Part shown: positions 10,150 through 21,884 of the stretch, piece by piece
How positions within the stretch are numbered: position 1 is the first letter of the stretch
Layout of the letters: each line of letters opens with the position of its first letter
Source: Hippopus hippopus
Lineage: Eukaryota; Mollusca; Bivalvia; Cardiida; Cardiidae
DNA: 64,000 nucleotides
Direction of reading: 5' to 3'
Assembly: GCA_946811185.2 (NCBI GenBank)
Contig: OX328109.1
Span: forward strand, 29,930,129-29,994,128
Program-made: the position numbers and the translations under genes
The notes under the pieces: model-generated
Told to the model about the DNA's origin: nothing
The model's input: only the letters and a program-made list of their open reading frames with translations
Databases searched by the model: none

Positions 10150-10520
10150 CTTTATCGAAAACATTTGCAGAAGACATATTAGAGAAGGATGAAATCATAG
10201 AATTTGTCTTCGAAAGGGTTGAAAATATTGTGGAAGAAGGTGAAATTGCTGGTTACCAGCATTTCCTCTTTTTACACACCTGAAGGGTTGTATCATGTTA
10301 TGGCCCTGGTTGTCTGTCTGTCCGTCCGTCTGTCTGTAAGCAATTTCTTGTGTGCAACTCCTACAGTTTCCATCGGAATAATTCAAAACTTTCCACAATG
10401 AATCTCTATGATGTATAGTTGTGCATGTGACTTAAAATTCGGATCTCTGTAGGCATTCTAGATCTTAACCCATTTCACTGACAAGCCCCTTCAGGTGTAT
10501 ATGTGCCACCCTGCGAAGCT
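10150..10520. repeat. Family A fragment, then TCTG/TCCG-bearing repeat
   Basis: A family A half-copy lies at 10150-10275 (ATTTGCAGAAGACAT ... GCTGGTTACCAGCATTTCC). It is interrupted by a repeat with GTCTGTCTGTCCGTCCGTCT at about 10310, which extends to about 10520. Confidence 0.5.
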
Positions 10521-10586
10521 CTTGTTTCCGCACAAAGGGAGTCTGACTTGGTCAACACTTCATCAACCATGATTTGACCTAAACAT

Positions 10587-10745
10587 TTAACCCTTCAACC
10601 TGCTGGTAACCAGCAGCACTTTTCCTTTTCCGCCAATGTTTTCTGCCATTTCAAAGACAGAAATCATTTTTTGAGCTCCAGTTAACTAGTTGTCTGCAAA
10701 TATCTTCAGTTTGGTCTAAAATTTTGTCGTTTAATATATAGTTAA
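10587..10745 (+). repeat. Family A element, internally deleted
   Basis: TTAACCCTTCAACCTGCTGG abuts the core directly, so the left unique segment is missing. The right end reads TTTAATATATAGTTAA. Confidence 0.65.
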
Positions 10746-10784
10746 AACAATGTGAAAGTAGATTTTTATACTGGTGACAACTAA

Positions 10785-10988
10785 TTAACTCTTTAGCAGA
10801 TGACAAAATTTTGGACATGTCCAAATTGAAAGCATTTACAGATGACAAATGAAATATGGCTCAAATGGGACAAGTTGACTGAGAAATGGTAGAAAACATG
10901 ACCAGCATTTTCTCCTTTTCCCACAATTTTTTTAAAGCCTTCTTCCTTAAGGTCATTAAAACTCGGGATTGTGTGGTAACGGGTCATA
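10785..10988 (-). repeat. Family A piggyBac-like miniature element
   Basis: It starts TTAACTCTTTAGCAGATGAC and ends TTGTGTGGTAACGGGTCATAA. The left core arm is largely deleted (only ATGACCAGCATTTTCTCC remains). Confidence 0.7.
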
Positions 10989-11283
10989 AATGTATATTTT
11001 CATTTGAAAATTTTGTGTCTTTTAAGCTACAGAGTAATTTCTATCAATTACACGTGACAACCACCACATACATTTAAGACAAACTGGATTATGGCATATT
11101 GCTGCATACTGTTGGACACATTTCAGGAAGTACATTCATTCCCGTCTCCCAGCAGTACCAGTCATTTATGGTTTATCCGTACAGTACTGAATTAATGAAA
11201 AGGACTTCTTCAATATTAAGGAAAAAAATCTAGATTATAATAATTTCGAAGTTGTCTGGCCAGAATATGTAAAAAAAAAAGAT

Positions 11284-11342
11284 AACAGACAGTGTAGATT
11301 CAAGATCAGACTGTTCTGTGCAGTCTGATCTTGATCTACAAT
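11284..11342. repeat. Family D hairpin
   Basis: AACAGACAGTGTAGATTCAAG pairs with CTTGATCTACAATGTC around a GTTCTGTGCAG centre. Confidence 0.7.
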
Positions 11343-11344
11343 GT

Positions 11345-13340
11345 CCATAAAAACATATGTTGGTGCCAACACTTCATGGCTTAATATCACCTTTTGCTTA
11401 AAACATTTTTGAGATATACACTCTTTGTTAAAAGCACACTATTACGCCCTTTTCTCATTTTTGATGAACCTTACAGTTACTTTCATGTCATCAAAGTGAC
11501 AAACATGGCATAGATTTAATTAGGGCAAATCAATAGACAGGGAAAGAGTCAGAATTCATTTTTGGACAAAGAAAGGAACATCTAACCTGTTTTTCATGGT
11601 GAACTGACCTTAAATATTTATTTGTGCAGCACTGGTAATTGACTGGACACTTTCCCATGACTTCATGAATGATTAAAAAAAAACAGAGTAATTCCAAATG
11701 TTGTCAAATAATGCCATACAGGAGGTATTCCTAAAGGTCAGTCTCTATATCTATCACACATGCATTTTCTGTGGCATGGTTTGAACTTACAGGAATATAG
11801 AAATATTGTATTGTACCTGTGGACAACAAATGAATTATGGAGAAAAAATATTGTTTTAGACAAAAATGTGACTTTTTTAATTGTAATTTTGTTTTTGATA
11901 CATTTCTTTGGCATAGAGAGCTTCTCTGAAATGTTTACATCTCTAAAATTTTGATGGGGTCACAAAAACAGAATGTGCAACAAAATATTGCTAGCAAATA
12001 TATATTCACAAAGATATATGGGAATTCACAGAGTAATGAGAACCACCTATACTTTCTTAATTGGAAAAAATTACTTTCAAATGATTTGACAAATACCATT
12101 AAAACTTTCATGATTTCATTTGAAGATTACTTTTTAAATTGTTATATACTCTTCTTCTGTTTTTGCAACCATTTTCATTTCGCCCATTTCTTTGAAAAGT
12201 ATCCCATGAGTATTTCAGATCTATTGTCAACCAACTGATTTGGTTGACTGTTTTTGAACCCAGAATGATATACAAGCTTTCTTGCAAACTATGAAGTGAA
12301 TGACATCACTGTAAATTAACAAAATGCAACAAAAACAAGACAGTAGTCATGTTTATAACATGGTTTTAGTGATAAATTTCTAATTAAGTTTTTTTCTACC
12401 TGATATGTGCCATATTTAAATTCTCCATCTAACATGTAATTTAAATCCTGAAAAATTTCTGACAAGACTTTGTGACAAAGTCAGTGTTGATGCCAAAATG
12501 TCATGTGATTTTGCTGGAATAATGTGACAAGAATTTGATCTATGATTACATCCCAGAATTTCATGACCATTTTCAGTTGGTCACTTACAGCTGAACAATT
12601 TTTCCAAGAACATTTGCTGCTACTGAAAATAAATGTTTCCAACCATTTTATTAAGACACTGAATATTTTAATGATAAAATGGTGTTTAAAACAAATCCTA
12701 ATCTGTCCTCAGAGGGCATATAAATTGATAGTTGGGGCCACACTGCCTTAATATTTGCTATTCTGATATTCTGGTGCTGCTGTCACTAGAGAGAGCCCAT
12801 GAGACACAGCCGACCCTTTTATTACGCTTCAAAAACTAGAGAAAACTGACTTAGAACTGTTCATTTATGTTTTTTAAAACAGTTCCTTCTTGTGGTAATA
12901 ACCATATTATTAGATTTGGTGTATATGTTGTTTTTCAATTTTTATTTATGAACTATTCTACAGATATTAAAAGCCAAGAAATGAGAGCACAATTGTGCCA
13001 ATTCAGCTATTGGAACTTCAAAGGTATATTATGTTGTTATCATTGTATATGCCTGATTCAAACAGAGTTTATGGTTATAGAGGCATTTAAGATTGATCTT
13101 TTGGGTTATAAAATGTTTTTGGTAATCAGTACCTCATATACATGTTCATGTGTGAACTAAAATGGTCAACTAAGTAAGACCTTTGAAAAATGACCAGTCT
13201 ACCTATATCACATATGATCATCCAACATGGAAAATCATAATGGACCTTCTAGACAAACAAGCAATTTCGTTGAAATGATATACCCCGCCGAAAAAGACCT
13301 TTTTTGATACAAACGTATTAGAGATATTGTGCTTTGCATG
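11345..13340. other. Gene-free AT-rich stretch
   Basis: This is about 2 kb of AT-rich sequence with none of the common repeat families. Open frames of 60-97 codons occur, but their composition (F, I, N and K rich) is what AT-rich DNA gives by chance. No splice-flanked exon was recognised. It could hold untranslated or unique intergenic sequence. Confidence 0.35.
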
Positions 13341-13344
13341 TACA

Positions 13345-14245
13345 TGTGGCCTTTTTGTTGGTCCACGATGAAATTACGCATTAAGCCCCCTTTTTTCATG
13401 GCACAGCATTTCATTCAATAAAGAATATATAAGAGGTCCTTAATGAGATTATACATGAAGTCCCCTTTTTCCATGACATGGAATTTCATTAAATGAAAAC
13501 AAATAATGAAAATATACATTAAGCCCCCTTTTTCCATGACACGTCATTATATATATATAGAAGAAAATTGTATCAACGGACTATGCAAAGGAAGACATGC
13601 ATGAAGTTTCATCAATTTTCGTCAAGGACTTTAGAAGATATCTGTCCAGGCGGACGGATCGGCGAACAGACTGTTATTGGTCCATGATGAAATTATACAT
13701 TTAGCCCCCTTTTTTCATGACATTGCATTTCATGAAATAAAAACAAATAACTATTGTCTTTGGCTTATGATAAAAAACATTAATATGAAGTTTCATAACA
13801 TTTTGTTCTTTAGTTAAAGAGATATTGGTCCATAATGAAAATATTACATCGAGCCCCCTTTTTCCATGACACGGCATTAAAAAAAACAAAAACGGTATAT
13901 ATAATTGTGGTGTTGCATGGTCAATCTGGGTGAAACTTTTTGTCCTGCATTTCCAAATGATGCTTGATAGATGTGACAAGTTCGATGTAAAAACTCTGTA
14001 TAGTTTTCAAGATAAGACTCAAAACATAAAAATTTTACTCGACCGTGTAACTTAAAATCGCTCCCAGTCGGCCATTTTGCATCGAATCAAAAAAGAAAAA
14101 AAAAGCGTATCAGCGGAATGGGTTATTGTACACACATAAAAAGTTTCACGAAATTCCGTCCAATGGTATTGGAGATATTCTCCCGGACGGACGGACGGAC
14201 AACGCTAAAACTATATCTCTCCGCCTTCGGCGGGGGATAACAAAT
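13345..14245. repeat. Tandem-type repeat with 'agcccccttttttcatg' units
   Basis: The motif TTAAGCCCCCTTTTT with CATGACA recurs at about 13381, 13455, 13519, 13692 and 13851. The block ends with CGGACGGACGGACGGACA and a small GC hairpin (CCGCCTTCGGCGG) at about 14219-14233. Confidence 0.65.
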
Positions 14246-14255
14246 AAGACCTTGC

Positions 14256-14485
14256 TTAACCCTTTAGCATACAATCCTAGCTTATATTTTAACGGGCCTG
14301 AGGAAGAAGACATTTCAAAACAATGTGGGAAAAGGAGAAAGTGCTCGTAGCCAGCATTTTTTCATTTTCCCACAATGTTTTCTGACCTTTCAAACATAAA
14401 TTTAAATTTTTGACTCACATTTATTTTGTCATCGGTAAAAACTTAAATTTGGACTTGTCTTATATTTTGTTGTTTGGTTAGTTAA
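14256..14485 (+). repeat. Family A piggyBac-like miniature element
   Basis: A near full-length copy: TTAACCCTTTAGCATACAAT on the left, TTGTTTGGTTAGTTAA on the right, and an imperfect core hairpin. Confidence 0.8.
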
Positions 14486-14577
14486 ACAATTATCTTGCCA
14501 TGAAAATAAGAAAACAGTAGACATTGCTAAATACTTCTAAAGCCTTCTACAAGCGGTCTCACTACGGTCCTACTAAA

Positions 14578-14674
14578 TACCACAAAGACGCCACAAAAAC
14601 GCACAGACACCACAAAGATGCACAAAGACACCACAAAGATGCACAGACACCACAAAGACGCACAAAGACATAGA
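14578..14674. repeat. ACCACAAAGAYGCACA minisatellite
   Basis: Units of about 15-17 bp, such as CACCACAAAGATGCACA, repeat five to six times with small variations. Confidence 0.8.
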
Positions 14675-14978
14675 AAACGAAATAATAATAATAATGATAG
14701 GCCTATATATTAGTGTTTTGAGTTGTTTACATTAGGCTAGGATAAAATGCACAAAATCACGTCCGAGCATCCACTGGGTCATTCCTGTAAATTTTCTTAT
14801 CCTGTTAATCAGTTAATCTCTGGTAATCTAAAAGTATTGTCCTGTGTTGTTCTTTGATACCTTTTATCTGGTCGGCACTGTAAAACTTCTATTCATAGCG
14901 AATCGTAATTATCATGTGTCCGAAGGAGACCAGTTCATTGTTTAAGAAAACTGCAATTACCAAAGAAAAGTCCGGTAC

Positions 14979-15205
14979 TTAACCCTTTACATCACAATCC
15001 CGAGTTATAACGATCCTAAGAAAGAAAGCCTTTGAAAACAATGTTGAAAAACGAGAATATACTGGTCACCAGTATTTTCTCCTCTCTTCACAACGTTCTA
15101 AATACCATTCAGACGCTAATTTCATAATTTGAGCCACTCTTGATTTGCCGTCTGCAACTTTGAGTTTGCAGGAGTCTGATATTTTGTCGTTTGGTAAATA
15201 ACTAA
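14979..15205 (+). repeat. Family A piggyBac-like miniature element
   Basis: It starts TTAACCCTTTACATCACAAT and ends GTTTGGTAAATAACTAA. The core is diverged (GTTGAAAAACGAGAATATAC). Confidence 0.75.
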
Positions 15206-15332
15206 CAAGCTTAGCAGTGTCAGAAAAAAAAAAAAAATCGGTAATTGATAAATTGTCATTTTTGCCTCTAATTGTGCCAAAGTGAACTTTATAGAATGTT
15301 TTCAAGTAAAATGCGAACAAGTAGATCTAGAT

Positions 15333-15383
15333 ATCATTATCATCATTGTCAGCAGTATCATCGTCATCATCATCACTATCAAA
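15333..15383. repeat. (ATC)n microsatellite, impure
   Basis: The tract carries CATCATCGTCATCATCATCA-type repeats with interruptions. Confidence 0.75.
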
Positions 15384-15966
15384 CATTTGCCATATTGTTC
15401 AAATAAAGGAAATATTTGTAAGATATGAAATCAGCAAAACGAGTAGAAAGATCTCCGTCTGACTCGGCGGATGCTCGAACCCACGTGTGAGTTTGCGTAA
15501 TTTTGTGCTTTTTTTAACCTAGCATAATGCAAACAACTCAAAACACTAAGTAAGCGAAATATCTTGAATGGAATAAACAGATCTGATCCATGATTTTTTT
15601 TTTTATATTCGGACATTTACTGTAGAGACACCGTAAAGCGGCAACCAGTCAAAAAGTAACATCGCCTTTGGTGACAGTTATCTGTACTACGGGGGACCAA
15701 GCTCGGTTTTGCAAAATATGTTTTTTTTTTACGATGAGGGCTTAACTATTTGTTAAACAGATCTTGTCTAACAACTAAAGGGTTGTTTTCCTATCTTTTG
15801 TGGGAGGCGTCTTTTCTGCATTTTTCTCGAAACACAAGACGAAGTGTTCAGAACCATAACGTCGTTGTGACAACACAGACTGAGATAGCGCGGACATCAA
15901 AATCTCAGTCTGGTTAGCCTAGATCTAGATCTAGTCTTAGTCTGATTTTTTTCCCAGATTTTCTAA

Positions 15967-16041
15967 ATTTGAAAGTACCACAACTTCTGATTGGCTAATT
16001 TAAATGGCTTAGCCAATCAGAAGTTGTGTTACTTTCAAATG
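15967..16041. repeat. Long inverted repeat (foldback)
   Basis: The left arm ATTTGAAAGTACCACAACTT...GGCTAA pairs with the right arm TTAGCCAATCAG...ACTTTCAAAT over about 32 bp with one mismatch, around a loop of about 10 bp. Each arm holds a CCAAT/ATTGG motif. Confidence 0.85.
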
Positions 16042-16137
16042 AAGCAAACTAAGGAGAATAAGACTAAGGTGATATTATGAAGAATGGTTAGTGAATACGT
16101 ACTCTGGACATAGACGGAATTCGACTACTTTAATGTG

Positions 16138-16520
16138 TTAAAGGCCCAGTAAAGGCCAAAATATCAAAGCAGGTGTCATAACATATTTAAATTTAAATCA
16201 TACCACTAAAAGTTTGGAAAATATTGTGGAGATGACAGTCTGTTATTGTGTGGTCGAGCCATATGTTAGTAGCTGACAGAAAAAAGAATTTTAAAATCAG
16301 GCAAAGAGTAAACAAAAGACACAGCTACCTGGCAGGTTTTAACCTAGTGTTGAAATTAATTTCTCTGTCAGCGACAAACACTTGGACCGACCGTACAATG
16401 ACAGATTATCATCTTCACAATAATTTCCATACTTTTAAATGGTATGATATAAATTCAAATGCATTTGAACACCCGCTTTGTTTACTTTACAAACCATTCG
16501 TTCTACCCTTGCGATATAAC
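16138..16520. repeat. Family G (AAAGGCCCAG) element
   Basis: It starts AAAGGCCCAGTAAAGG and contains CAATAATTTCCATAC...TTTAAATGGTATGAT, which also occurs near 29600 and in part near 36240. The 29395-29700 copy ends CTGGGCCTTTAA, the inverse of this start, so the family probably has short TIRs. Confidence 0.6.
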
Positions 16521-16895
16521 TGAAATAATGTTGAACAAGGTGTTGAACACGTTACAACCAAACGCTTTAAAATCAATCATTTCTGATGACTCCTTCATGC
16601 GCCGGGCCGCTGTGTTTACTTGAGATTACTTCCTAACCCAATACCACATAATTCCTGAGTTTTAACGACGAGAAAGTAGGTTCCTGAAAGAAAGGTCTTA
16701 CCAGCGAAATACTGTAAAACACGTGATTGTTCTGGTACAGATTTAATAGAATAGTAGTTCTTCTCAACGTAAAAATTGAATTTTTATCACTCAATATTGA
16801 CAAATTGAAATTCGGATATATACGTAGACCTTAACATGAAAGTAAAACATTTATAAGACATGCATATTGATAAATTAATTGACTAATTAATTTAT

Positions 16896-17351
16896 TCATT
16901 TATCTTTTTGGTTAAGCAGGCTTATTATAATGCTTAAAAGATCTGTCTTATGGAAAATTTTAAAACTCTGGGTTTCTGAAAACATTTGCTTGATGTAACA
17001 AACATGGTTTAATTTTAGCATTCCCAAAATCATTTGAAAGAAACATGACACACAGATCACGTGGTCTAGAATTCTACTTTTGCACATGCGCAGATTCTTT
17101 TCGGCCGCGGAGTTCTTAAATGGAAGAAGCATTGCTGAATTTCCCGGCTTATGGGTAAAATTCACCATATTCTGTAAAGACGTAAAATTGTCAGGTATGA
17201 CTATTATGAAACGATAGAATAACGCATGATTTGCGAAGTTTGTTTTCCATATCGCAAATGTATATTGCATAGAAAAGTGATCCCAAAGCCTCCAGATATA
17301 GGTATATAGATCTGTGCGGACATCAAGACGATTTTTTAGTTCACTGTCCAT
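16896..17351 (-). CDS. Uncertain 151-codon ORF
   Basis: This is an open frame from an ATG at 17351-17349 (MDSELKNRLDV...) to a stop at 16896, outside the main repeat families. It is rich in Phe, Ile, Leu, Cys and Met and shows no motif I recognise. A promoter-like stretch with CRE and CCAAT motifs lies just upstream on this strand at 17.5-17.65 kb. The ATG context (TTTTATGG) is poor. Chance is a real alternative at this length in AT-rich DNA. Confidence 0.15.
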   Translation of the reverse strand: MDSELKNRLDVRTDLYTYIWRLWDHFSMQYTFAIWKTNFANHALFYRFIIVIPDNFTSLQNMVNFTHKPGNSAMLLPFKNSAAEKNLRMCKSRILDHVICVSCFFQMILGMLKLNHVCYIKQMFSETQSFKIFHKTDLLSIIISLLNQKDK

Positions 17352-17524
17352 AAAACGTAAACATAGAACATAATACTTCAAAGCATTAAGCGTACGAGAT
17401 AGCAAAATGTCTGGAGTTTATTCTGTTTGCGCGCATTTACCTTTTTGAAAACTTTCGCACAATGCTACAAACACAAGCACCTGTGGCATATCTTAAATTA
17501 GCTGAAAGAAACACGGCAACATGG

Positions 17525-17768
17525 TAATGACGTCATATTTACCCAGAATCCATACTCGCACCTGCACAGAGTTCAACTGATCACCTGGTACAGATTATCC
17601 AATCAGCGTGCAATACTGATCATACGGTCGAGAATATCCAATCAGCGCATAGAGATTCGCTTCGTCTGCAGCGTTTGTAAAATGGAAGCCTAGAAGTAGG
17701 AACTGACTGCTATTCTCTGTGTTTTAAGCAAATTTTATTCATACAGGATTGAAAAAAAGCTATTCCAG
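17525..17768 (+). promoter_or_regulatory. Promoter-like segment: CRE, two CCAAT boxes, candidate 5' UTR donor
   Basis: A perfect CRE (TGACGTCA) lies at 17528-17535. Two ATCCAATCAGCG motifs lie at about 17597 and 17636, 39 bp apart. The region is locally richer in CpG than its surroundings. A CAG|GTATGG donor at 17768/17769 could end a non-coding first exon of a + strand gene, possibly the one ending at 24776. Which strand is transcribed is unknown. Family G repeats also carry CACGTG and TGACGT motifs, so a repeat origin is possible. Confidence 0.35.
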
Positions 17769-18625
17769 GTATGGATTTCATGCTGTATCAAACTTTTACA
17801 CAATTTTCGAAGGTAATTTTGAACTTTTTGACGTAAAAACTGTAAAAATCAATCTAAAGAAAGAGGCTTGAAGTCGGAAGGAATACAACGGCTGGCAAAA
17901 CATTAATCTATTTCATCTGAAATGCCCATTCGAACTATGCGCCTGGAGAAAAAGTCATCGTTTCTTAAAAGAAGTACCCCTTGCTATTGAAAAGCGGATA
18001 TCATCCTTTTGGAACCAAGGTTTAGAAAAACGCTGTATTTATATGTTGCTGGCAAGAAAGGGTGAAATTGAATGACATCAGCCTGCGTCATGTGTTTTCA
18101 AGAAAAAGAAACGATGCTACCAGGAAGTGATTAAAGTTTGATAACTTATAAGTAGAGAGAGAGAGCAGCTACAGCAGCTGCAACTTTAGAACTAGTTGCA
18201 AGGAAATACTTACAACTTACCTGTACGTCTGGCATATTTCCTGTCCTGTGGCAGTCAATGATCTGTTTGCTCCTGTCAGAATTAGAGTGGTATGTCAAAC
18301 GTCAAAATCAACTAGATGTGAAATTAACATTTTCAGTACATCATTGCTCATAACACTTCTCATTTTAACCCATTTTCTGCTGAATTAACTGAATTTTTTT
18401 TTTCAATAATCCATTTATTGTCGACTATTTAATTTTAAGTAGGCATTAGGAAACTTATACAAATGGTTAGGTATCAATGTGAACAGACCAAGATAAGACT
18501 GCACTGTTAGTAGGCTGATCTTGTACCACTCTTTCAGCAATTGATATTTGAGGTCCCATGAAGCAGGGTACTTTTAAAGCAGGCCGTCACTGTCAAAGTT
18601 TAGACACATCCACATCAAAAGCATT

Positions 18626-18880
18626 TGAGCCACGCTGTGTGAAAAAAGGGCGTAATGCATTTGTGAAAAGTATTGAACCACGTCAGCCTGCACAGGCAGA
18701 CACAGGCCAAAACATTTGGCTGTCTTTAAATTTTCTGCATGTAAAAAGATAATTCCACCTCATGAATCAGCTGGTTGTTTGACAAAATGGATTTTATGGA
18801 TCCATAATTAGGTGCTGTCTTGCTTGGTATAATGCATCATGGAGATGCATTAAGCCCCCTTTTGCTAGAGCATGGCCAAT
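18626..18880. repeat. Family B foldback element
   Basis: The left end TTGAGCCACGCTGTGTGAAA mirrors the right end, which finishes GCTAGAGCATGGCCAA. The inner GGATCCATAATTAGGTG stretch matches other copies. Confidence 0.75.
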
Positions 18881-18899
18881 TTGGAAGCAACAGTTTATT

Positions 18900-19480
18900 T
18901 GTGGCTTAAAGGCCCAGAAGAGTCAAAAATGACATATTTTTGTGCTTGAAAATAGTCGGAATAAAGGCACAAATCTGCTAATTATACTCTTATTATGTCA
19001 ACAAGGGGATAGAGGCGTTCATTGCAACATAGGCTCGTGTTACAGAACCATACAAAAAAAGCCTTGTTCGTTATCAATTCTCCCACAAGACGTTGCCACG
19101 TACTATTCGGAATCATTCTGATGTCCTACTTTTAGACATCACGTGAGTGATAATGATGACGTATTTACACGGACGATGTGCTCCCTCTACATGAAAGCTA
19201 CTGCGAAACCTCGGTAAGATTTTAATTTTCGTAAAATTACTACGTTCCTCCTAGTATGTTGATTGGTAAACTGGAGTTGCAATTTCTTCATTTCGATCAG
19301 GAGAGTAGGAATAAACAGCTTATTTCCTCTTGTCAGAGCTGTCCGGACGTCGCATCTTGGCCGATAACAATTTCGGCCCATTACTATTTCGACCAATCAG
19401 AAATTTGGCATATACAAAGTCGAATGTGTACACAGGGTTGTAATATGAGCCATGGAAAACTAGTCAGACAAATTTTGGAT
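18900..19480. other. Mixed repeat-derived sequence with CRE/E-box-like motifs
   Basis: A family G-like start (AAAGGCCCAGAAGAG) at 18907 is followed by CATCACGTGAGTGATAATG and ATGACGTATTTACAC at about 19138-19170. A segment with GGCCGATAACAATTTCGGCC (an almost perfect small palindrome) lies at about 19359. No exon is supported. Confidence 0.4.
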
Positions 19481-20264
19481 GTTTTATAACGAAGATCAGA
19501 CTTTACATTAGGTGCGTTCGGATCTTGATCTTTGTAGGTAGTGAATGAGTTTAGAATTCTGTTATTTTTTTTTTTTGTCAATAATTGCTGACAAATTTTG
19601 ATCCGAGTTTAGCATCAGGTGGTGGACGTTTTATATCAAATGTCAGACTTCTTACTAGGTACAATCAGATCTTGACCTACACTGTCAACACAGGATATTC
19701 AAGTCTCAACTTTCAAGAGTTTGGTTTAACACATTTATTACAGATATCTTTACAGTCAGTTTTTACGACAAATTTGATGTTATTTCATCAATCATCGCAT
19801 ACAGATGAACCCTACCTTCCAAAATTATAGAAAGGTATTCTGAACCTGATAGATATTTCAAGTTGTTGGGTGCAAGACAGTTGAAGACCATCTGCATTAG
19901 TAGACTGTTCTCAAGTAATCTAACACATTGTGATTGAGAATATTATTTTTCATGTTTTTTTTTACTGATCACTTTTCTTTCTAATCTAACAACAATGTAT
20001 CTTTTTAGGGAGACAGAGAGACCAAGATGTTTGTTAACTGATGATTAGATACCCCAGTCTGGTGTTATATCTCGTCTGAAAGGATTTTTTTTAATAGATT
20101 TTAACAACATCCATGTCAACAGGTATTTCAATGATATTTATGTCTGGATCTAAAATACATTAATGTTAGAACTTGGAAGTCTTTCGTATCTCGAGCTTAA
20201 AAACTTGACCAGACAAAGGTTCAGCTTTTTACATCCATACCATAGACTGCATGTGCACTAATTC

Positions 20265-20560
20265 AATTTTGGAAAGAAGCAATTGTTTGTAACAAGCAAA
20301 TGCTCCTTTCTTACAGCCAGTGCACCTATCCATGCTTCACTAGAGTTTCTGTTACCTGTACTTTGCACAATGTTCCACTGGCTGCTTTCCCATGTAACCA
20401 TTTTCAAAACAATGATCAGCCATGAGAAAGGAATGAATACTGTTGCAATGACTATCATCGAACCTGGGAAAGATTTTTGGCCTAGCTTGGGATTTGAACC
20501 AGCTACTCCCTGTTCTCAAGTCCTGTATGCTACTGGCTGTACCATTTGGGCTTGGCATGA
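20265..20560 (-). repeat. tRNA-derived SINE (family S)
   Basis: The - strand head reads GCCAAGCCCAAATGGTACAG and the B box is GGTTCAAATCC. The body shares CCATGAGAAAGGAATGAA with other copies. The tail is truncated. Confidence 0.75.
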
Positions 20561-20608
20561 GTATTTGGTAAAAGTAATGTACTCTCCTCTATACAAAATA
20601 ATGCTTGC

Positions 20609-20819
20609 TGAACCCTTTTCCTGCTGATCTTTTTTTTACATTAAAAAAAGAAAGCTTTTGAAAACATAGTGGAAAGAGGTAAAAAACACCATTTTCTATT
20701 TCCAAAAGTGATTTTACCTTTTCAAACAAGTTTCATCACTTGAGCAATGTTCAACTTGTTGTCTACAAATGCTTTCAATATGGATGAGTTATAAATTTTG
20801 TCGTCTGGAAAAGAATTAA
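20609..20819 (+). repeat. Family A element, diverged
   Basis: It starts TGAACCCTTTTCCTGCTGATC and ends TCGTCTGGAAAAGAATTAA. The core keeps only GGTAAAAAACACCATTTTC. Confidence 0.6.
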
Positions 20820-20831
20820 TATTCAGGTGAG

Positions 20832-20945
20832 GCGTAAAAAAAAAAATAGTTTGTTTCGGGTAACCCGACCCTACCTGGAGATTTTGCCCCGACCCTAATT
20901 TTTTTTTTGTCTTCCGATAAAAAAAAAAAATCAGCCTTTTATCAT
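20832..20945. repeat. Repeat with GTAAAAAAAAAA / CCCGACCCTACC, also at 23.6 kb
   Basis: GGCGTAAAAAAAAAAATAGT with CCGACCCTACCTGGAGATTT resembles, in mixed orientation, the sequence at 23605-23675 (CCCTACCCTACCTAAC and ACAAACTATTTTTTTT). Confidence 0.5.
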
Positions 20946-21039
20946 ACTGTGTCACAGGACGCCTGTTTCGGCAAATATTGCTCATTATATTATAGGTGTA
21001 CAATCATGTACTACTACATACATAATTATGCATGAAAAC

Positions 21040-21660
21040 TCCTACGCCTGTACAAAACCTACCGTGTATCGGAGTAAATTGAACCGACCTTAAACACAAA
21101 TTGTCAAACGCAATAACGTGGGTTTTCCATTTCTAAAAATACATACAAGCAGGCGGAGAGATCGGGCTTTTTCGCTAACTCCACACAGGAACTTCTGTTT
21201 ATCGAACGTTCGTATCCTATCGCACGGTTACAAAAGACAAACGGGTACCAGTTTTATCTTCTACAACAAATCACGCCCGAAATACTGCGGTACTATACAG
21301 ACTGTGTTACGAACTTTTACTTGTGATTTTCGCTTTTCTTCGCGTAAAATATAGACAGGATCCCGTCATCTCTGTTGTCATCACCGCATTTCCGGTTCTG
21401 TAGTGCATCGTCGCTACTTTCAGTTTGCTAGATTTCAGATTGAACAAGTTCTGTTAAACATCATTCGGCAAAAGTGCTAGCATGCTCCAGAACTACGAAC
21501 AATTAAGGTGTTCAATGCAGATATAACATTCGAAAAATTTTAATGGACGTTTCTCTTGCAACTTATCTGACAGGACGGACTGTGGACTAAACTAGACGAC
21601 GGCAACGATAGAAGTTTAGATTTGTATCAAGCGTCGATAGGTCTTCATATTTGACAGGTA
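21040..21660 (+). other. CpG-rich unique stretch, possible 5' UTR or promoter
   Basis: It has more CG dinucleotides than its surroundings and carries TTCCGG (ETS-like) near 21391. A candidate donor, GACAG|GTATTTTC, lies at about 21657. No coding frame is convincing. It could supply a non-coding first exon to the + strand candidate ending at 24776; this is inference only. Confidence 0.2.
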
Positions 21661-21754
21661 TTTTCATTTTTTTTTTTATCTTTGTTACAATGAGGCAACA
21701 ATAATTTCTTTCGGAAAATATAAATCTACCCAAACTTGCCTTGTTCTCGCTCTG

Positions 21755-21773
21755 CCCCCCCCCCCCCCCCCCC
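21755..21773. repeat. Poly(C) tract, 19 C
   Basis: An uninterrupted run of cytosines, read directly. Confidence 0.95.
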
Positions 21774-21884
21774 TTTTCACTCAGCTTGATTTACCCTACC
21801 TGGTCTTAGAGAAAAACCTGAAACTGCCTAGGCTAGGAGCCGCTATGCAAAAATTTTCCAAGGCTTTCTAATCTCTCCTACACT

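Noticed and set aside
11760..12240. Two open frames of 64 and 95 codons in AT-rich DNA
   Set aside because: No splice context, no recognisable motif, and an F/I/N/K-rich composition expected by chance.
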